DNA of 64,000 nucleotides from Bradyrhizobium sp. AT1 (GTDB lineage Bacteria; Pseudomonadota; Alphaproteobacteria; Rhizobiales; Xanthobacteraceae): contig NZ_JXDL01000001.1 in assembly GCF_001590795.1 (NCBI RefSeq), positions 3,521,780 to 3,585,779 of the forward strand, given 5' to 3'. The notes under the pieces are model-generated. The model was given only the letters and a program-made list of their open reading frames with translations, searched no databases and was not told the DNA's origin. How positions within the stretch are numbered: the first letter of the stretch is position 1; each line of letters opens with the position of its first letter. Made by a program: the position numbers and the translations under genes. Positions 63,363-64,000 of the stretch are shown here, one piece after another.

Positions 63363-64000
63363 ATGAGCATGCCCATGAGAAGCCTGATCGGCGCCGCTGT
63401 CGGCGCATTCTGCGTTGCGGCCCCCGCCCTGGCGGAGACGCCGGCCGCGATCGTCGAGGATGTGCAAGGCAAGGTCGACGGCATCGAGTTCATGGACTAT
63501 GTCGCGCCCGGCAAGATCATCAAGCTCGGGCCCAAAGCGAGCATCACGCTCAGCTATCTCAAATCCTGCCTGCGCGAGACGATCAGCGAGGGCGTCGTTC
63601 TTGTCGGCGCCGAGCAAAGCACCGTGCAGCTCGGCGACGTCCAGCGCGCCAAGGTGCCCTGTGATACCAAGGCAGCGCAACTCTCCGAGCGCGAGGCGAA
63701 CCAGAGTGCCGCCACCACCTTCCGGACCATGCGGTCCGATGCCAAGGGCGCTCCGTCCAAGCTGCCGACGATCTACGGCGTCGCGCCGCTGGTCCAGGCC
63801 AAGAGCGGCAGCACGCTGGTGATCGAGCGCACCGACGGTAAGGAACCCACGATCAGCGTCCCGCTCAAGAACGACATCATGATCCGCGGCAAGTTCTATG
63901 ATTTTGCCAAGGCCGGGAAATCGCTGACCCCCGGCGGCAGCTATCTCGCAAGCCTCGGCGCCAAGCGATACACCTTCCAGGTCGACGCCAGCGCCACCTC
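63363..64000 (+). CDS. Exported FecR-like orphan protein (partial, 3' end outside window)
   Basis: At least 212 residues. Three in-frame ATGs (63363, 63369, 63375) precede a Sec signal peptide (SLIGAAVGAFCVAAPALA, cleavage after ALA). The mature domain starts ETPAAIVEDVQGKVDGIEFM and reads VAPGKIIKLGPKASITLSYL, a FecR-like beta pattern. Two Cys (KSCLRE; PCDTKA) may pair. I recall such proteins before CHASE2-type sensor genes, but the following gene is outside the window. No operator or strong ribosome site noted. Confidence 0.75.
   Translation, partial: MSMPMRSLIGAAVGAFCVAAPALAETPAAIVEDVQGKVDGIEFMDYVAPGKIIKLGPKASITLSYLKSCLRETISEGVVLVGAEQSTVQLGDVQRAKVPCDTKAAQLSEREANQSAATTFRTMRSDAKGAPSKLPTIYGVAPLVQAKSGSTLVIERTDGKEPTISVPLKNDIMIRGKFYDFAKAGKSLTPGGSYLASLGAKRYTFQVDASAT

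Noticed and set aside
63363..64000. Possible paralogy between the right-edge exported protein and the C-terminal domain of 42570-43787
   Set aside because: Only short words agree (LPT-x-x-GV; YDF-x-x-AG), too little to claim homology by eye.
1..64000. CRISPR arrays, rRNA genes and insertion sequences
   Set aside because: No regularly spaced repeats, no rRNA-like stretches and no transposase-like products or terminal inverted repeats with target duplications were seen on reading both strands.

Overview
The window looks like chromosome from a Bradyrhizobium-type alphaproteobacterium (Nitrobacteraceae). The reasons are a high-GC background, frequent GTG/TTG starts, many short Sec-exported orphan proteins, paired transglutaminase-like cysteine peptidases, an ExoP/Wza-type exopolysaccharide (EPS) locus and a rhizobial-style che operon. 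The genus is inferred from family content, not from a marker gene. No rRNA, convincing tRNA, CRISPR array or insertion sequence was seen.

Layout. (1) 1-5.8 kb: the start of a HlyB-like type I secretion exporter (minus strand, cut by the left edge), two small orphan genes, then a translationally coupled recombination module: YqaJ-type exonuclease, ERF annealase fused to an HNH/DUF968-like zinc domain, and an orphan. A LapG-family (BTLCP) peptidase follows. (2) 6-9.8 kb: gmd and fcl, which make GDP-L-fucose, then a small exported protein and a membrane-anchored NMT1-type binding protein. (3) 9.9-35.3 kb: the EPS locus. A high-GC WcaJ-like initiating transferase opens it. An AT-richer block (about 11.5-28.4 kb) carries sugar-modifying oxidoreductases, a split PssD/PssE transferase, other glycosyltransferases, a Tat-type GH10 glycosidase, methyltransferases, a Wzx-like flippase and a Wzy-like polymerase. 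High-GC genes close it: the ExoP tyrosine autokinase, a second Wzy/WaaL-like protein, and a Wza-like outer-membrane export lipoprotein with a clear terminator. (4) 35.5-50.5 kb: mostly small exported or membrane proteins, with a third Wzy-like membrane protein, a second BTLCP peptidase, a PPP-family phosphatase, a CSS-motif EAL phosphodiesterase, a VanZ-like protein, a CHRD protein and a GrlR-like protein. (5) 50.6-61.8 kb: a chemotaxis operon on the minus strand, in the order STAS, cheY, cheA, cheW, mcp, cheW, mcp, cheR, cheB, receptor-like protein. A response regulator with an HD-GYP domain diverges from it. (6) 63.4-64 kb: an exported protein cut by the right edge.

Working together. GDP-fucose (gmd/fcl) and the initiating transferase feed assembly of a lipid-linked repeat unit. 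Transferases and modifying enzymes in the AT-rich block complete it, Wzx/Wzy flip and polymerise it, and ExoP/Wza control length and export. Two LapG-like peptidases, a type I exporter, an EAL and an HD-GYP protein suggest c-di-GMP control of surface attachment near this locus, but no LapD or adhesin gene is visible, so that link is inference.

The most unusual items are the ERF-HNH fusion module, the receptor-like protein with two degenerate MCP tips (50609-52342), the tandem chemoreceptors that differ by a clean HAMP-region deletion, the orphan enzyme set in the EPS block, and several very short membrane or exported genes.
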